Origin: DATLMR01 sp035634255 | Lineage (GTDB): Bacteria; Acidobacteriota; Blastocatellia; UBA7656 | Length of the DNA: 32,583 nt | Direction: 5' to 3' | Assembly (NCBI GenBank): GCA_035634255.1 | Contig: DASQDI010000036.1 | Coordinates: forward strand, 1-32,583 | Part shown: positions 1-8,262 of the stretch, one piece after another | How the letters are laid out: each line of letters starts with the position of its first letter | Numbering within the stretch: position 1 is the stretch's first letter | The notes under the pieces: generated by a model | Told to the model about the DNA's origin: nothing | Databases searched by the model: none | Seen by the model: only the letters and a program-made list of their open reading frames with translations | Translations under genes and position numbers: made by a program

Positions 1-61
1 CGCGGAACGGAATTCCCTAGCAACTCAGTGTAGCCAACCTTTTTAAAGCCGGCCCGCCGCC

Positions 62-868
62 CTACTTTTTACTGTTACCCCTGGTGCCCGTGAAAGAAGT
101 GAGCTCGACGCGCACCCCGCCCCAGGAGGGCTCGGCCGTGATGAGCACGGGCAGGCGGCGCGAGTCGTTGGTGACGAAGAAGCGCAGGTTGTACGGGTCC
201 TTCGCCTCCCCTTCGCGCAGGCGGAGCGTGCTGATCCTGACGGCGTCGAATTCGCCCGCCTTCGTCGACACCTTCTCGCGGCCTTCGACCTCGACCTTGA
301 TGGTGTAGAGCTTGTCGTCTTCGAGCAGGGTGAACGTGCGGGATTTGCCGGCGCTCAGGTCCATGCTCCTGACCGCGTAGACCAGCCCCGCCAGGTCGTA
401 CGTGTCGGGCGGGATGGCGAGGGTCTTCCCGCTTGAGAGCCGGGCGGTGCGCTTCGCCTGGTCAATGATGGTCGAAGACTCGGAGGTCTTCTTGCCGTGG
501 CGCGATTTCTTGTCCGCGCGGAAGGGCTGGAGAGTCTCGGCATTAAGGAACGACTCGTACACGTCGTTCACTTTATAGACGACCGCGCTCACGAGGCCGA
601 CCGACCGGGCCTGCGCGCTCACGTGGTAGCCGTCCACCCCCTCGAAGCTGCGCCGGTCCTTGGTCTCGATGATCAGCTCCCCGGCGATGAGAAAGCTGGA
701 CCATGAGACCTCGTAATTCAACTTCTCGCCGACGTTCAGGAAATCATTCGTCACGGAGGCGGAAGGCTTATTCGTGCGGTCTGATGTCGGGGCGCCCGTC
801 CCCGCGACGCCCTGCGGGATGAAGGACGCGGCGAGGGCTAGCGCAAGCATCAATCTCTTAAGAATCAT
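62..868 (-). CDS. DUF3108 exported protein
   Basis: A 268-residue protein starting with a signal peptide (basic MILKR, a hydrophobic stretch, then an Ala/Gly cleavage region near residue 23). The rest resembles the DUF3108 family: an N-terminal 'VGEKLNYEVSW' strand, a central 'VYKVNDVYESF' segment, and a C-terminal 'RFFVTNDSRRLPVLI' segment. DUF3108 proteins are periplasmic or outer-membrane-associated beta-rich proteins without a defined biochemical role. An AGGAG about 12 bases before the ATG supports the start. It lies downstream of the M23 peptidase gene on the same strand, but a strong terminator at 977-1006 separates them, so it is probably transcribed on its own. The family call is by motif memory; the function is unknown. 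Confidence 0.85.
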   Translation of the reverse strand: MILKRLMLALALAASFIPQGVAGTGAPTSDRTNKPSASVTNDFLNVGEKLNYEVSWSSFLIAGELIIETKDRRSFEGVDGYHVSAQARSVGLVSAVVYKVNDVYESFLNAETLQPFRADKKSRHGKKTSESSTIIDQAKRTARLSSGKTLAIPPDTYDLAGLVYAVRSMDLSAGKSRTFTLLEDDKLYTIKVEVEGREKVSTKAGEFDAVRISTLRLREGEAKDPYNLRFFVTNDSRRLPVLITAEPSWGGVRVELTSFTGTRGNSKK

Positions 869-969
869 CTTTGTCTGTTGCTCCTGGCTTTGATTACCTC
901 AAGCTGTGATGCCTTCCACGCTACTAATGATGCCTGTGTGTGATTCGTGTGCGCAACCTGCGGGCGCGG

Positions 970-1006
970 GAAAGAAATAGGGGCTTACGTTTAAGTAAGC
1001 CCCTAT
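970..1006 (-). terminator. Rho-independent terminator of the M23 peptidase gene
   Basis: A perfect 12-bp inverted repeat (977-988 with 995-1006, six-base loop) sits 26 bases beyond the stop of the M23 gene. Read on the minus strand the stem is followed by TTTCTTT, as expected of an intrinsic terminator for the leftward gene. Confidence 0.8.
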
Positions 1007-1031
1007 GCGCGAGATCGTGTTTTGCTGATTA

Positions 1032-1811
1032 TTAATTCTTTTTTGAGTCGTTGTCGCCGGGTGAAACTTGTCGCGGCCTCGTCTCTTCCGGGGTCGTCAA
1101 CGGTTCGGCGAAGTAGGAAGAGGTGGGCTCGAGGGCCAATGGCTGAAGTGGGTTGACGGCGTTACCGTCGACGCGTACTTCGTAGTGAAGGTGCGGCGAG
1201 GTGGCGCGGCCCGTGCTGCCCGCGTACCCGACTATCGTGCCGCGCTCGACCTTATCCCCCACGGCGAGCGCGAAGCTCGACAGGTGGGCGTAGTAGGTCG
1301 TGACGCCTCCGCCGTGGTTGACGATTAAGAGATAGCCGTAGCCGTGGTACCAGCCCGCGAACTGAACCGTCCCCCTGTGGCTCGCGCCGACGGGGTCGCC
1401 CCACGCGGCTTTGATGTCCACCCCCGAATGAAACTTCGAGCGGCCGGTGAAGGGGTCGCGGCGGTAGCCATACACGCTGCCGACTTTCGGGGTCGTCGCG
1501 GTCGCGGGGCGCTGCTCGTAGCGCGCGGGCGCGGAAGGCTCGTCCACCGGTATCACGATTGTATTAGGGCTCTTTTTTATTATGACGGGCTGGGGCGGAA
1601 TTACTATGTGATTTCCGGGGGATTCTACCGCTTGCTTCGCTGCCAGTTCACTTTCGGAGGGCTTCGGCATGATTGTAGCCAGGGGCTTCGCCTCCGGCTT
1701 CTGTTCCGGCTTTTGCGCCGCCGGTTCCTGCGCCGATGCCGCACCCGTGAATATTAATAACGTGAGGCTGAGGGCAATCAGGAAGTCTCGGCTCGCTCCT
1801 TTTATAGTCAA
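1032..1811 (-). CDS. M23 (LytM) family metallopeptidase
   Basis: A 259-residue exported zinc peptidase of the LytM/M23B type, predicted to cleave or bind peptidoglycan cross-bridges. A signal peptide covers residues 1-27, a Pro/Lys/Glu-rich linker runs to about 108, and the LytM domain spans about 109-225. Expected metal ligands are visible: H128 and D132 in HSGVD, and H209 in PHLHYE; H176 (YYAHL) and H207 fit the catalytic histidines. All residues for an active enzyme are present, so it is not obviously a degenerate LytM activator. The start appears to be TTG, preceded by AAGGAGAGG with ideal spacing, and there is no alternative ATG before the signal peptide. It has its own promoter (1906-1934) and terminator (970-1006), so it is monocistronic. 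Confidence 0.92.
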   Translation of the reverse strand: MTIKGASRDFLIALSLTLLIFTGAASAQEPAAQKPEQKPEAKPLATIMPKPSESELAAKQAVESPGNHIVIPPQPVIIKKSPNTIVIPVDEPSAPARYEQRPATATTPKVGSVYGYRRDPFTGRSKFHSGVDIKAAWGDPVGASHRGTVQFAGWYHGYGYLLIVNHGGGVTTYYAHLSSFALAVGDKVERGTIVGYAGSTGRATSPHLHYEVRVDGNAVNPLQPLALEPTSSYFAEPLTTPEETRPRQVSPGDNDSKKN

Positions 1812-1905
1812 ATTCCTCTCCTTTCAAGTAAAGCTCGAATCGCGAAACTTACCCTAAAAACCTTGAATGCTGCTGGAAAATTGGGTGGATTGGTTCAGGT
1901 GCGCG

Positions 1906-1934
1906 ATTGTATGTAGCCCTTGTTATCTTGTCAA
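1906..1934 (-). promoter_or_regulatory. sigma70-like promoter for the M23 peptidase gene
   Basis: On the minus strand TTGACA (1934-1929) and TACAAT (1911-1906) are separated by 17 bases, one mismatch from consensus overall. Transcription would start near 1899, giving a leader of roughly 90 bases before the TTG start. Confidence 0.65.
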
Positions 1935-2007
1935 CAGTTCACTTCGGCAATGGGCGCGAAATTTTCTTGTGAATTTGTTGCGCCCCATGCCCGACGCCAA
2001 CATCCGG

Positions 2008-2043
2008 GGCTTTCTGGATGAGAAAGCCGTGTTTGGCTATAAT
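2008..2043 (+). promoter_or_regulatory. Candidate -10 and overlapping inverted repeat before the rhodanese gene
   Basis: TATAAT at 2038-2043 is a perfect -10 hexamer 38 bases before the rhodanese ATG. No good -35 is present. Where it should be lies a perfect 8-bp inverted repeat (GGCTTTCT 2008-2015 / AGAAAGCC 2021-2028, five-base loop), which could be an operator for an activator or repressor, or a coincidence. Confidence 0.35.
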
Positions 2044-2080
2044 CGCAAGCGGTCTGTTTGATTAATCATAAGGAGAGAAT

Positions 2081-2524
2081 ATGAAAGAGGTTACTCCACA
2101 GGAAGCTTACGAGCTGATGAGGAACGATAAGGACTGCATTTATCTGGATGTCCGGTCCGTCCCCGAATTCGACGCGGGCCACCCGGAAGGCGCGATAAAT
2201 ATCCCGCTCCTGCACTACACTCCGAGCACCGGAATGTACCCGAACCAGGACTTCCCCTCGGTGGTCGAAGGCAATCTGCCAAAGGACGCGAAACTCGTGG
2301 TGGGCTGCAAGAGCGGGGCGCGCTCGGCTCAGGCGTGCCAGGTGCTCAGCCAGATGGGATACACGGACGTGTCTAACGTTCGCGGAGGGTATGGCGGCGC
2401 GGTCGATAATTTCGGGCGCGTGGTAGAGCCGGGATGGAGCACGCTCAACCTGCCGGTCTCGGAAGAGAGCACGGAAGGCGCTCGCTACGACGCGCTCGCG
2501 GCCAAGGCCAAAGGGCAGGGCTAA
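2081..2524 (+). CDS. Rhodanese-like domain protein
   Basis: A 147-residue single-domain rhodanese with no signal peptide, so cytoplasmic. The N-terminal 'YLDVRSVPEFDAGHPEGAINIP' region and the active-site loop with C76 (GCKSGARS) are typical, so a sulfurtransferase transferring sulfane sulfur through a Cys76 persulfide is likely. The CxxGxRS loop is the small-rhodanese type (GlpE/PspE-like). AAGGAGAG at 2070-2077 fixes the ATG. The last 30 residues extend past the canonical fold. It stands alone between convergent and divergent minus-strand genes and ends at a bidirectional terminator. The physiological sulfur acceptor cannot be read from the sequence. Confidence 0.92.
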   Translation: MKEVTPQEAYELMRNDKDCIYLDVRSVPEFDAGHPEGAINIPLLHYTPSTGMYPNQDFPSVVEGNLPKDAKLVVGCKSGARSAQACQVLSQMGYTDVSNVRGGYGGAVDNFGRVVEPGWSTLNLPVSEESTEGARYDALAAKAKGQG

Positions 2525-2569
2525 GCCCGAAAGTCGCGGCAGCCCGCGGCGTGTCGGTTGAAACGAAGA

Positions 2570-2612
2570 AGGGGCGGGGCAATCACATTCGGTGGTTGCC
2601 CCGCCCCTGTTT
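2570..2612. terminator. Bidirectional terminator between rhodanese and FecR genes
   Basis: A perfect 13-bp stem (2570-2582 with 2596-2608, 13-base loop) lies between convergent genes. T-rich sequence follows it on the plus strand (TGTTTTGT) and on the minus strand (TTCTTCGTTT), so it can end transcription from both sides. Confidence 0.85.
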
Positions 2613-2636
2613 TGTAGCTACTTCGCGGCTTCGATT

Positions 2637-5102
2637 TTACTGGTTGCCTCTGCCTGCTTTTCGCGCCGCCTTCTCGGCTTTGCGCTGGGCTCTGTCATTT
2701 TGAGCAGGCTGAGCCGCCGGCTGTTGCTGGCGCTGGACCTGAGGCGCGGCCGCCTGCTGTTGAGCGGCCTGTTGTTGCCGGGTCGCCCTGCGTTCCGCCC
2801 TCCTCTGCGCCTTGTCGGTCTGCTGAGTCATGACGGACTGTTTTTGCTGCGCGGCCTGCGGGGCGGCGTAGACGTTCTGCCTCTGTTGCATCTGCTGCAT
2901 CTGTCTCTGCTGCTGCCTTTGCTGCCGCATCTGCTGTTTTATCTGAGCCTGCTGCTGGCTCTGTTGAGGAACGGCCGCGGGCTGCTGCATCCGCCTCTGC
3001 TGGCGCTCGGCCTGCCTCTGGGCCTTCCGCTGCTGGCGCACCTGCTGCTGGATCTGAGTCTGCTGTGAGGCCGCCGCGGGTTGTTGCACCTGCTGCAACC
3101 GCCTCTGCTGTCTCATCTGCTGCCTCTCAAGTTTTCGCGGGTTGACGGTCTGAGAAGCCGCGCCATGCTTTTGAGGCACGCCGGGCCGGACTTCCTGCTG
3201 CGGGCGGTCCAGACGCCTGAGGGCCTTTCTTTCCTGGCGCGTCTGCCGTTCAACCTGCGCCTGATTCTGCTGCGCCGGGACAGCCTGCCCGGCGGGGATG
3301 ATGCCCCTCCTCTGCTGTTTCTCCTGCTTGCGAAGCTGCTTCAATTCGACGCGGGCTGTCTGGTCGCCCTGTGCCGCCTGCGCCTTGAGCGCGGCCTTGC
3401 GCTGGCCCCGCTCCTGCGCGTTGAACGAGCCGTCCGTCTGCTGAGAGCTCGCCGGGTAGTTTATTCCGACCCCCTTGCCCGCTCTCTGCTGCGAGATCAC
3501 CTGCCCGTTTCTTTCGAGCTTCAGCCTGTTCTTCCTCTGCTTTTCGGAAGCGGGCCTGACCTGAAACGCCTGCGCGAAGTTTTCGTGCGTGGGCGGTACC
3601 ACGGGCGCGACGCTCGCCACGACCGGGGTGTTCAACACGCGGTCGAAGTCCTGCCCGACTCTGAATTTATCCCTGTTCTTGAACTTCCCGCCCCTGCGGG
3701 CCATCGCGATCTGGCGCACGCTGTCCACGGCGTAAGGGTCGAGCACCGGCTGCGCCTGCGAGGTATATTGGTGATTCAGGTAAGAGACGGAACCGGGTTC
3801 GATCACCTCCGTGAAGTGCTGCGCCGGGACGACCGTCACGGCCTGCGGGACGCTCATGTTGATGTACGTGCGCTGGACGCTGACGTACCGGTTCACGACC
3901 TCGACCGGGGCGATGTACTGCGGCTCGTAGCTGGCGTTATAGTAGCGCGGGATGTACTGCTCGCCGGGGGCGAGAGGCACCCACGCGATCTGGTTAGTCT
4001 GCCTCAGGGGGACGAAGGCCACGAGCGCGGGCGAATATACGGGCCGCGACGACGTTCTGTCGGGGACCCACACCCACCTCTGATTGTTCACGTGCGCCCA
4101 CCGCCCGTAGTGGTAAGGAGCCCAGCCCCATGGCTCCTGCGAGACCCAGGTCGGCCCCCAGACGTTATCGACATCCCACGAGCCGTTCCTGTAAGGTGCC
4201 CAGCCGGCGTCCACTCGCGGGGCCCAGCAGTGGCCGTAACCGTCCACCTCCGTCCAGTCGCCGTAATAATCGAGATCGTAGACGCCGGGGACATCATACG
4301 AGTTCACGTACTGATAGCTCGCCGAGCGCCTGTACGGGTCATAATAATCGGGGTCATCGAGATACGTGTCGTAGTCTCGGTAGCGCCCGTCATAGTCGTC
4401 GTAGCGGTAGTCGTAATAGTCATCGACTATGCCGCCCGCGAGGTCGGGGGCGATGCGCGACACGACCGCCTGCGCGGCGGTCTGGCCCAGCAGAGTCAAT
4501 ACCTCGCCCTTGCCGATCTCGCCCGAGCCCGCGAGTCCCACGACCTGCGCGAGCCCGCTCAGGACCGAGATGAGCGTGTTACCGCTATCGTCGAACCCGA
4601 GCTGATAAAGGCCGGGCTCGTCGAACTCGACCGCCCCGTTGGGGGTCGCGACTTCGAAGAAGTCCTCGTCCGACAGGTCCCCGAGGTCGAAGATGGCCGA
4701 GCCGTTGCGGAGCGCGAGCTGAGTCCTGCGGTCCGCCAGCGAGAGCACGTCGAGCGACGCTCCCGGGTCGAGCCTCGCGTAGTTGCGTCCGCTGAAGGCC
4801 AGAGTCGCGCGCGACCCTTCCTTCGCGTAGATGCGGTCGCCCACCGTGAGCGGCGCGTTGATCGTCGCCTCGGTCCAGTCGGGCTCGCTTAGCTCCTCGC
4901 CCGCGAAGGCGCGGGCTATGCCGACTTCGCCCTCCACGCGCTCGACGCGAGCGGCGCGCGGCACGATGGCGGCGTCGGTCTTAGGCTCCGACTTCGTGAA
5001 CATGAGCGCGACGCCAGCCGCCACGACAATCGCCAGCAGAGCGCCCACTATAACGATTGGCGGTGAAATACGTGAGACTCTTTTATTATTTACTCTCGGC
5101 AT
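2637..5102 (-). CDS. FecR-domain / DUF6600 protein with Q/R-rich tail
   Basis: An 821-residue membrane-anchored protein. After a basic N-terminus there is one membrane helix (about residues 13-36). Residues about 50-200 form a FecR-like beta domain ('EGEVGIA', 'VGDRIYAKEGSRATLAFSG', 'FEVATPNGAVEF'). Residues 227-265 are very rich in Tyr and Asp. Residues about 280-390 are Trp/Tyr-rich ('GWAPYRNGSW', 'PWGWAPYHYGRW') and match DUF6600. From about 520 to the end the protein is low-complexity, rich in Gln, Arg, Ala and Lys. FecR domains normally relay signals to ECF sigma factors, but no sigma factor gene adjoins, so that role is doubtful; a cell-surface or structural role is equally possible. 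GGGGAG eight bases upstream supports the ATG. Confidence 0.85.
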   Translation of the reverse strand: MPRVNNKRVSRISPPIVIVGALLAIVVAAGVALMFTKSEPKTDAAIVPRAARVERVEGEVGIARAFAGEELSEPDWTEATINAPLTVGDRIYAKEGSRATLAFSGRNYARLDPGASLDVLSLADRRTQLALRNGSAIFDLGDLSDEDFFEVATPNGAVEFDEPGLYQLGFDDSGNTLISVLSGLAQVVGLAGSGEIGKGEVLTLLGQTAAQAVVSRIAPDLAGGIVDDYYDYRYDDYDGRYRDYDTYLDDPDYYDPYRRSASYQYVNSYDVPGVYDLDYYGDWTEVDGYGHCWAPRVDAGWAPYRNGSWDVDNVWGPTWVSQEPWGWAPYHYGRWAHVNNQRWVWVPDRTSSRPVYSPALVAFVPLRQTNQIAWVPLAPGEQYIPRYYNASYEPQYIAPVEVVNRYVSVQRTYINMSVPQAVTVVPAQHFTEVIEPGSVSYLNHQYTSQAQPVLDPYAVDSVRQIAMARRGGKFKNRDKFRVGQDFDRVLNTPVVASVAPVVPPTHENFAQAFQVRPASEKQRKNRLKLERNGQVISQQRAGKGVGINYPASSQQTDGSFNAQERGQRKAALKAQAAQGDQTARVELKQLRKQEKQQRRGIIPAGQAVPAQQNQAQVERQTRQERKALRRLDRPQQEVRPGVPQKHGAASQTVNPRKLERQQMRQQRRLQQVQQPAAASQQTQIQQQVRQQRKAQRQAERQQRRMQQPAAVPQQSQQQAQIKQQMRQQRQQQRQMQQMQQRQNVYAAPQAAQQKQSVMTQQTDKAQRRAERRATRQQQAAQQQAAAPQVQRQQQPAAQPAQNDRAQRKAEKAARKAGRGNQ

Positions 5103-5463
5103 GATTATTCTCCCCTAACCCCTGCTTGCCCGACTCGAACGGCCCGAGCAGATCGTACGCACGAAATAACAGGATTATTTATGAGTGCAATAATCATGCC
5201 CGGAACACCGATATTTTGGACATGATCACGAAGCTTTTCTTACTCCAATTATTTTGAGCTTTACGGCGGGGCGGGGAGGGGGCTTGTATGTAATACGGAC
5301 GCGCGCCCGGAAGGGGTATTTATACGATATCGTGTTCCGATTCCCTATATGGTAGCGGCTTAGGGTGCATGGGGACCGGTCTGACGCCCTCCGATGATGG
5401 ATGGCGCGGAGCGCGGTCGCCTTTCGTATATCGTCGGCATCACGATGTCGGCGAGTGCCTCGT
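5103..5463. other. 361-base intergenic region with an imperfect inverted repeat
   Basis: No convincing gene here. It contains the upstream region of the FecR gene, AT-richer than its surroundings near 5160-5250. An inverted repeat (ATCATGCCC 5193-5201 / GGACATGAT 5218-5226, one mismatch) is present, and its right half (5210-5228) recurs with one change at 26278-26296. Either could be a regulator site or part of a small dispersed repeat. The left half (5260-5463) shows nothing I recognise. Confidence 0.4.
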
Positions 5464-6438
5464 CTATCTCGGTCGCGCAGGCGTGCGCGAGAAATCCTCC
5501 GCGATCATCCGTGACACGAACGGGATGATGCCGGGCTGCCTGCTGTTGTCAACGGTGAAGACTACCATGATGTACTCGGAGCCTCCGGGCAGGCGAACGT
5601 ACGCCGCGTCGTGGCGGGCCGACGAGGTCCAGCCTGCCTTGGCGTAATACTGCGAGCCGCGCGGCAACCCTCCCGAGGCGAACCCCATGTCCTGCGAGTC
5701 GGGGTCGGAGGTCTTCGCCGCCGGGTCGCGCTTGAGCAGGTCCATCATCGCGCGCGCGCGGACCTTCGAGACCGCGCGGCCCGAGACTATTTCGTGGACG
5801 AGCCGCGCGGTCGCCTCGGTCGTGAGCTTGTTGCGGTTCTCGTAATTCGGCCCTAGCCCCTGCCGCTCGCGCCCGTAAGGCCCTTCGCACCATGTCTTCT
5901 GGTTCACGTTGATCTTTTCATAACCGAGGCTCGCGAAGTGACGGTTCACGCCGTTCCGTTTGTCGAGCCACTCCCGCAAGGCCGACTCGTCCAGCTCCGG
6001 CCCGCCGGTCGTGCCGGTGATCACATCGACGACCTGATGGGTCGCGTCGTTCGAAGAATCGACGATCATATCGCGCAAGGCGCGGTCCAGCTCCGGCGTC
6101 TGTCTCAGCGCCCGCGACTCCATGAGGTGGTGGGCCGCGGCGAGATAGAAGAGCTTCACGACGCTCGCGGGGTAGATCATCTCCTGGCCGCGATGGCTCG
6201 CCCACGCGGGCCGCTCGCGGTCGTTGAGGTCGATCACGGTCAGGGCGATCCTGTCCGCCGTGAGCCCCTCTTTGCCGAAGCGCTCGACCGCGGCGGAGAC
6301 CACGTCGCGAGTCAGCTTCTCAAGCCTGTCGGAGCGCGCGAAGCCCTGCCCCTGCGCGCGAGCGGCGAAGGGGCAGTTCGTGAGAACGAGGGTCGAGATC
6401 AGAAGCGCGACGGAGAGAGGTTTGAGCGAGTTCGTCAT
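5464..6438 (-). CDS. Class A beta-lactamase-like serine hydrolase
   Basis: A 324-residue exported protein of the beta-lactamase/transpeptidase-like fold. The signal peptide covers about residues 1-28. The three family motifs are visible: SVVK (S92, K95; the acylating SxxK), SSN at 128-130 (in place of SDN), and KAG at 267-269 (in place of KTG). Class A beta-lactamase-like hydrolases (PF13354 type) include penicillin-degrading enzymes and D,D-peptidase relatives. The divergent second and third motifs and the chromosomal envelope context make a cell-wall hydrolase or unknown esterase more likely than a dedicated resistance enzyme. It starts 12 bases after the metallopeptidase gene, so the two are almost surely co-transcribed. 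The ribosome binding site is weak. Confidence 0.85.
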   Translation of the reverse strand: MTNSLKPLSVALLISTLVLTNCPFAARAQGQGFARSDRLEKLTRDVVSAAVERFGKEGLTADRIALTVIDLNDRERPAWASHRGQEMIYPASVVKLFYLAAAHHLMESRALRQTPELDRALRDMIVDSSNDATHQVVDVITGTTGGPELDESALREWLDKRNGVNRHFASLGYEKINVNQKTWCEGPYGRERQGLGPNYENRNKLTTEATARLVHEIVSGRAVSKVRARAMMDLLKRDPAAKTSDPDSQDMGFASGGLPRGSQYYAKAGWTSSARHDAAYVRLPGGSEYIMVVFTVDNSRQPGIIPFVSRMIAEDFSRTPARPR

Positions 6439-6450
6439 ACTCGTTTATGT

Positions 6451-7758
6451 TCAGCGCGCGGCCGCATTCTTTTTGCTCTGCCAGAGCCGCTCCTGCAAGC
6501 GCGCCATCTGCTCGCGGGTCTGAGCGCCTTCGATTATTACCACGTCCTGATTGCGGCGCTCGATCAGGACGAGCCCTTCCCCGGTCTCGTAGACGCGAAG
6601 GGGTGAATCCGGGGCCGCTTCCAGCTTGACCCTGTACCTCTTTTCGGTCCGCTCGCAGTAAGCCCTGAAGAACTCTTCCGCGTCGCGCGCCGTGTCCCAG
6701 GTCGAGAACTGCGCGATCATCACCGCGCCGGTCTTCGCGTCTTCGTAGCTCGCGTAGAGGTCCCCGCCCCACCCTTCGGCCGCGGTGCCGGACGCCCGCT
6801 TGCCGATGAATTCCGACAGCATAAGGTGAAAGCCGAACTCGCCGTTGACATCCGTGTCCAGACGTTTCCAGTCCCGCCCTAGCGCCGGGAGCAGGTCGCC
6901 CGTCTCGATCTTTACGGGGGCGTCGCCTTGCAGGAACTTCTGCGGGTGCATGATCTGTTCGGTCGATTTCGGCAGGTTGTCGTAGCTGCTGTTCAGCCCC
7001 TGCCACGAACGGCTCGCCAGCACCGCCTGCACGAAGACCGCCCCGTTGATGTAAGGGAACTGGAGGCTCTCGCGGAGCACGGCCGGGGCCTTCGCCATCA
7101 CCGGGTAGGTCGAGTCGTCGTCCGTGTCTTTCGAGTCCTTCTCGAAGAGCTGCACGCGGCCCCTCTTCCGGTCGTTGTCGTACAGTATCATCGTGAAGGT
7201 CGCGTCGCCTTCAATCAGGGCATGCGCGGCAAGCTCCGCGTCGGAGTCCCCCTTGGGCCATTTCTCGAAGCGGCGCAGGTTGAAGTGCTGGTCCTGAAGC
7301 GCGTGCGTGAGCTCGTGCGCGATGACCGTCCTCTGCTCGGCCAGGGGTATCCATGCGGCGAGGATGAACTCCTGAGTCTTCGGCTCGTAGAACCCGGCCA
7401 CCTGCTCGCGCAGGAGGCTTACGAGGTACTCGCGCAGGCGGAAATCCTTCGGCAGGAGCCCGAGCTTAACGAGGGTCTTTTCGGAGGCGGCGAACTCCTC
7501 GGGCGTGGTGTTCTCCGACATGTCGCGGATGACCGATTCTTTGATCTCGTCGCGCGTCCTGAGGTAGCTCTTGATCGAGCGCTTCGGTTTGAGGCCGCGG
7601 ATATGGCTCACGCTCTTCAGCACGTCTTCGGTCGCGTCGAGGGCCGAGCCCCCCGAGTCCGCGATAGACGCCTGCCTCTTCTTTAGACCCGCAGCGCTCA
7701 CGATCAAAGTGAGCGACAGAATCAACGCCATCGGAGCTGTAAATCTTCTTCGCATCAT
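6451..7758 (-). CDS. Exported HExxH zinc metallopeptidase
   Basis: A 435-residue protein with an N-terminal signal sequence (MMRRRFTAPMALILSLTLIV). The zinc motif HELTH (H148, E149, H152) lies in a helix, followed about 30 residues later by 'LIEGDAT', whose E183 is a plausible third ligand, as in gluzincins. No named peptidase family is certain; similar proteins are widespread and uncharacterised in Acidobacteria. An in-frame extension upstream to 7878 is rejected because it would put 40 basic residues before the signal peptide; the double ATG at 7753-7758 is preceded by AAAGGCGGG. The serine hydrolase gene follows after 12 bases on the same strand, which suggests a shared extracytoplasmic proteolytic or cell-wall task. 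Confidence 0.82.
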   Translation of the reverse strand: MMRRRFTAPMALILSLTLIVSAAGLKKRQASIADSGGSALDATEDVLKSVSHIRGLKPKRSIKSYLRTRDEIKESVIRDMSENTTPEEFAASEKTLVKLGLLPKDFRLREYLVSLLREQVAGFYEPKTQEFILAAWIPLAEQRTVIAHELTHALQDQHFNLRRFEKWPKGDSDAELAAHALIEGDATFTMILYDNDRKRGRVQLFEKDSKDTDDDSTYPVMAKAPAVLRESLQFPYINGAVFVQAVLASRSWQGLNSSYDNLPKSTEQIMHPQKFLQGDAPVKIETGDLLPALGRDWKRLDTDVNGEFGFHLMLSEFIGKRASGTAAEGWGGDLYASYEDAKTGAVMIAQFSTWDTARDAEEFFRAYCERTEKRYRVKLEAAPDSPLRVYETGEGLVLIERRNQDVVIIEGAQTREQMARLQERLWQSKKNAAAR

Positions 7759-7845
7759 CCCGCCTTTCGCACCGTCGGGGCGCTCAAGGATTCTGCGCCT
7801 GCGCGCGGTCTTTGTCAATTTTCGGCCCGCCCGAACGCCGCCCAT

Positions 7846-7874
7846 TTGATGATGCGAAACCGCTTTGGTACAAT
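7846..7874 (+). promoter_or_regulatory. Candidate promoter upstream of the khtTU leader
   Basis: TTGATG (7846-7851) and TACAAT (7869-7874) with a 17-base spacer resemble a sigma70-type promoter pointing at the small ORF at 7921 and, more than 600 bases further on, khtTU. It lies in the divergent gap upstream of the metallopeptidase gene. Confidence 0.4.
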
Positions 7875-7920
7875 TCACACGTCAATGAGGCGACCGATCC
7901 AAAATGCGAGGCCCCCACGC

Positions 7921-8262
7921 ATGCGCGCGCCGGTCCTTTTATGTGTGCTGGCGAGCCTCTGTCTTTCGAGCGGCGGCCGGATGACTTCGATTGCCAAGGC
8001 CGAGTCCGCCGCCCCGGATCGCGCGACTCTTCTGTCGCACCTGACCCTGACCGACCTCGCGGTCTGCCGTTTAGACAAGCGCCTCCCGAGCTTCGAGAGT
8101 AAATCGCACCGGCGGCTCTCGCCGGTCGCCCCGCCCCGTTCCAGTATCAGCGTCGCTTTGTCGGATAGATATGACCGATGGCTGTCGGCCTCTGACGCCG
8201 CGCGGTGCCGCAGTTCGGTATTCATCTCGCCCGAGAGCGGTCGCGCCCCGCCTGCTCTTTAG
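7921..8262 (+). CDS. Hypothetical small exported protein (weak)
   Basis: A possible 113-residue ORF. It begins MRAPVLLCVLASLCLSSGG, which looks like a signal peptide, and codon third positions are GC-rich. The remainder (Ser/Arg/Leu-rich, several Cys) matches nothing I recognise. An earlier in-frame ATG at 7885 exists without a ribosome binding site; the chosen ATG has only a weak GAGG 11 bases upstream. A candidate promoter lies just upstream. In GC-rich DNA chance ORFs of this length are common, and antisense frames here are also open, so this may be non-coding leader sequence instead. Confidence 0.3.
   Translation: MRAPVLLCVLASLCLSSGGRMTSIAKAESAAPDRATLLSHLTLTDLAVCRLDKRLPSFESKSHRRLSPVAPPRSSISVALSDRYDRWLSASDAARCRSSVFISPESGRAPPAL

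Noticed and set aside
3081..4892. 603-codon plus-strand open frame opposite the FecR gene
   Set aside because: Low-complexity shadow of the Q/R-rich and Trp-rich coding sequence, with no ribosome binding site.
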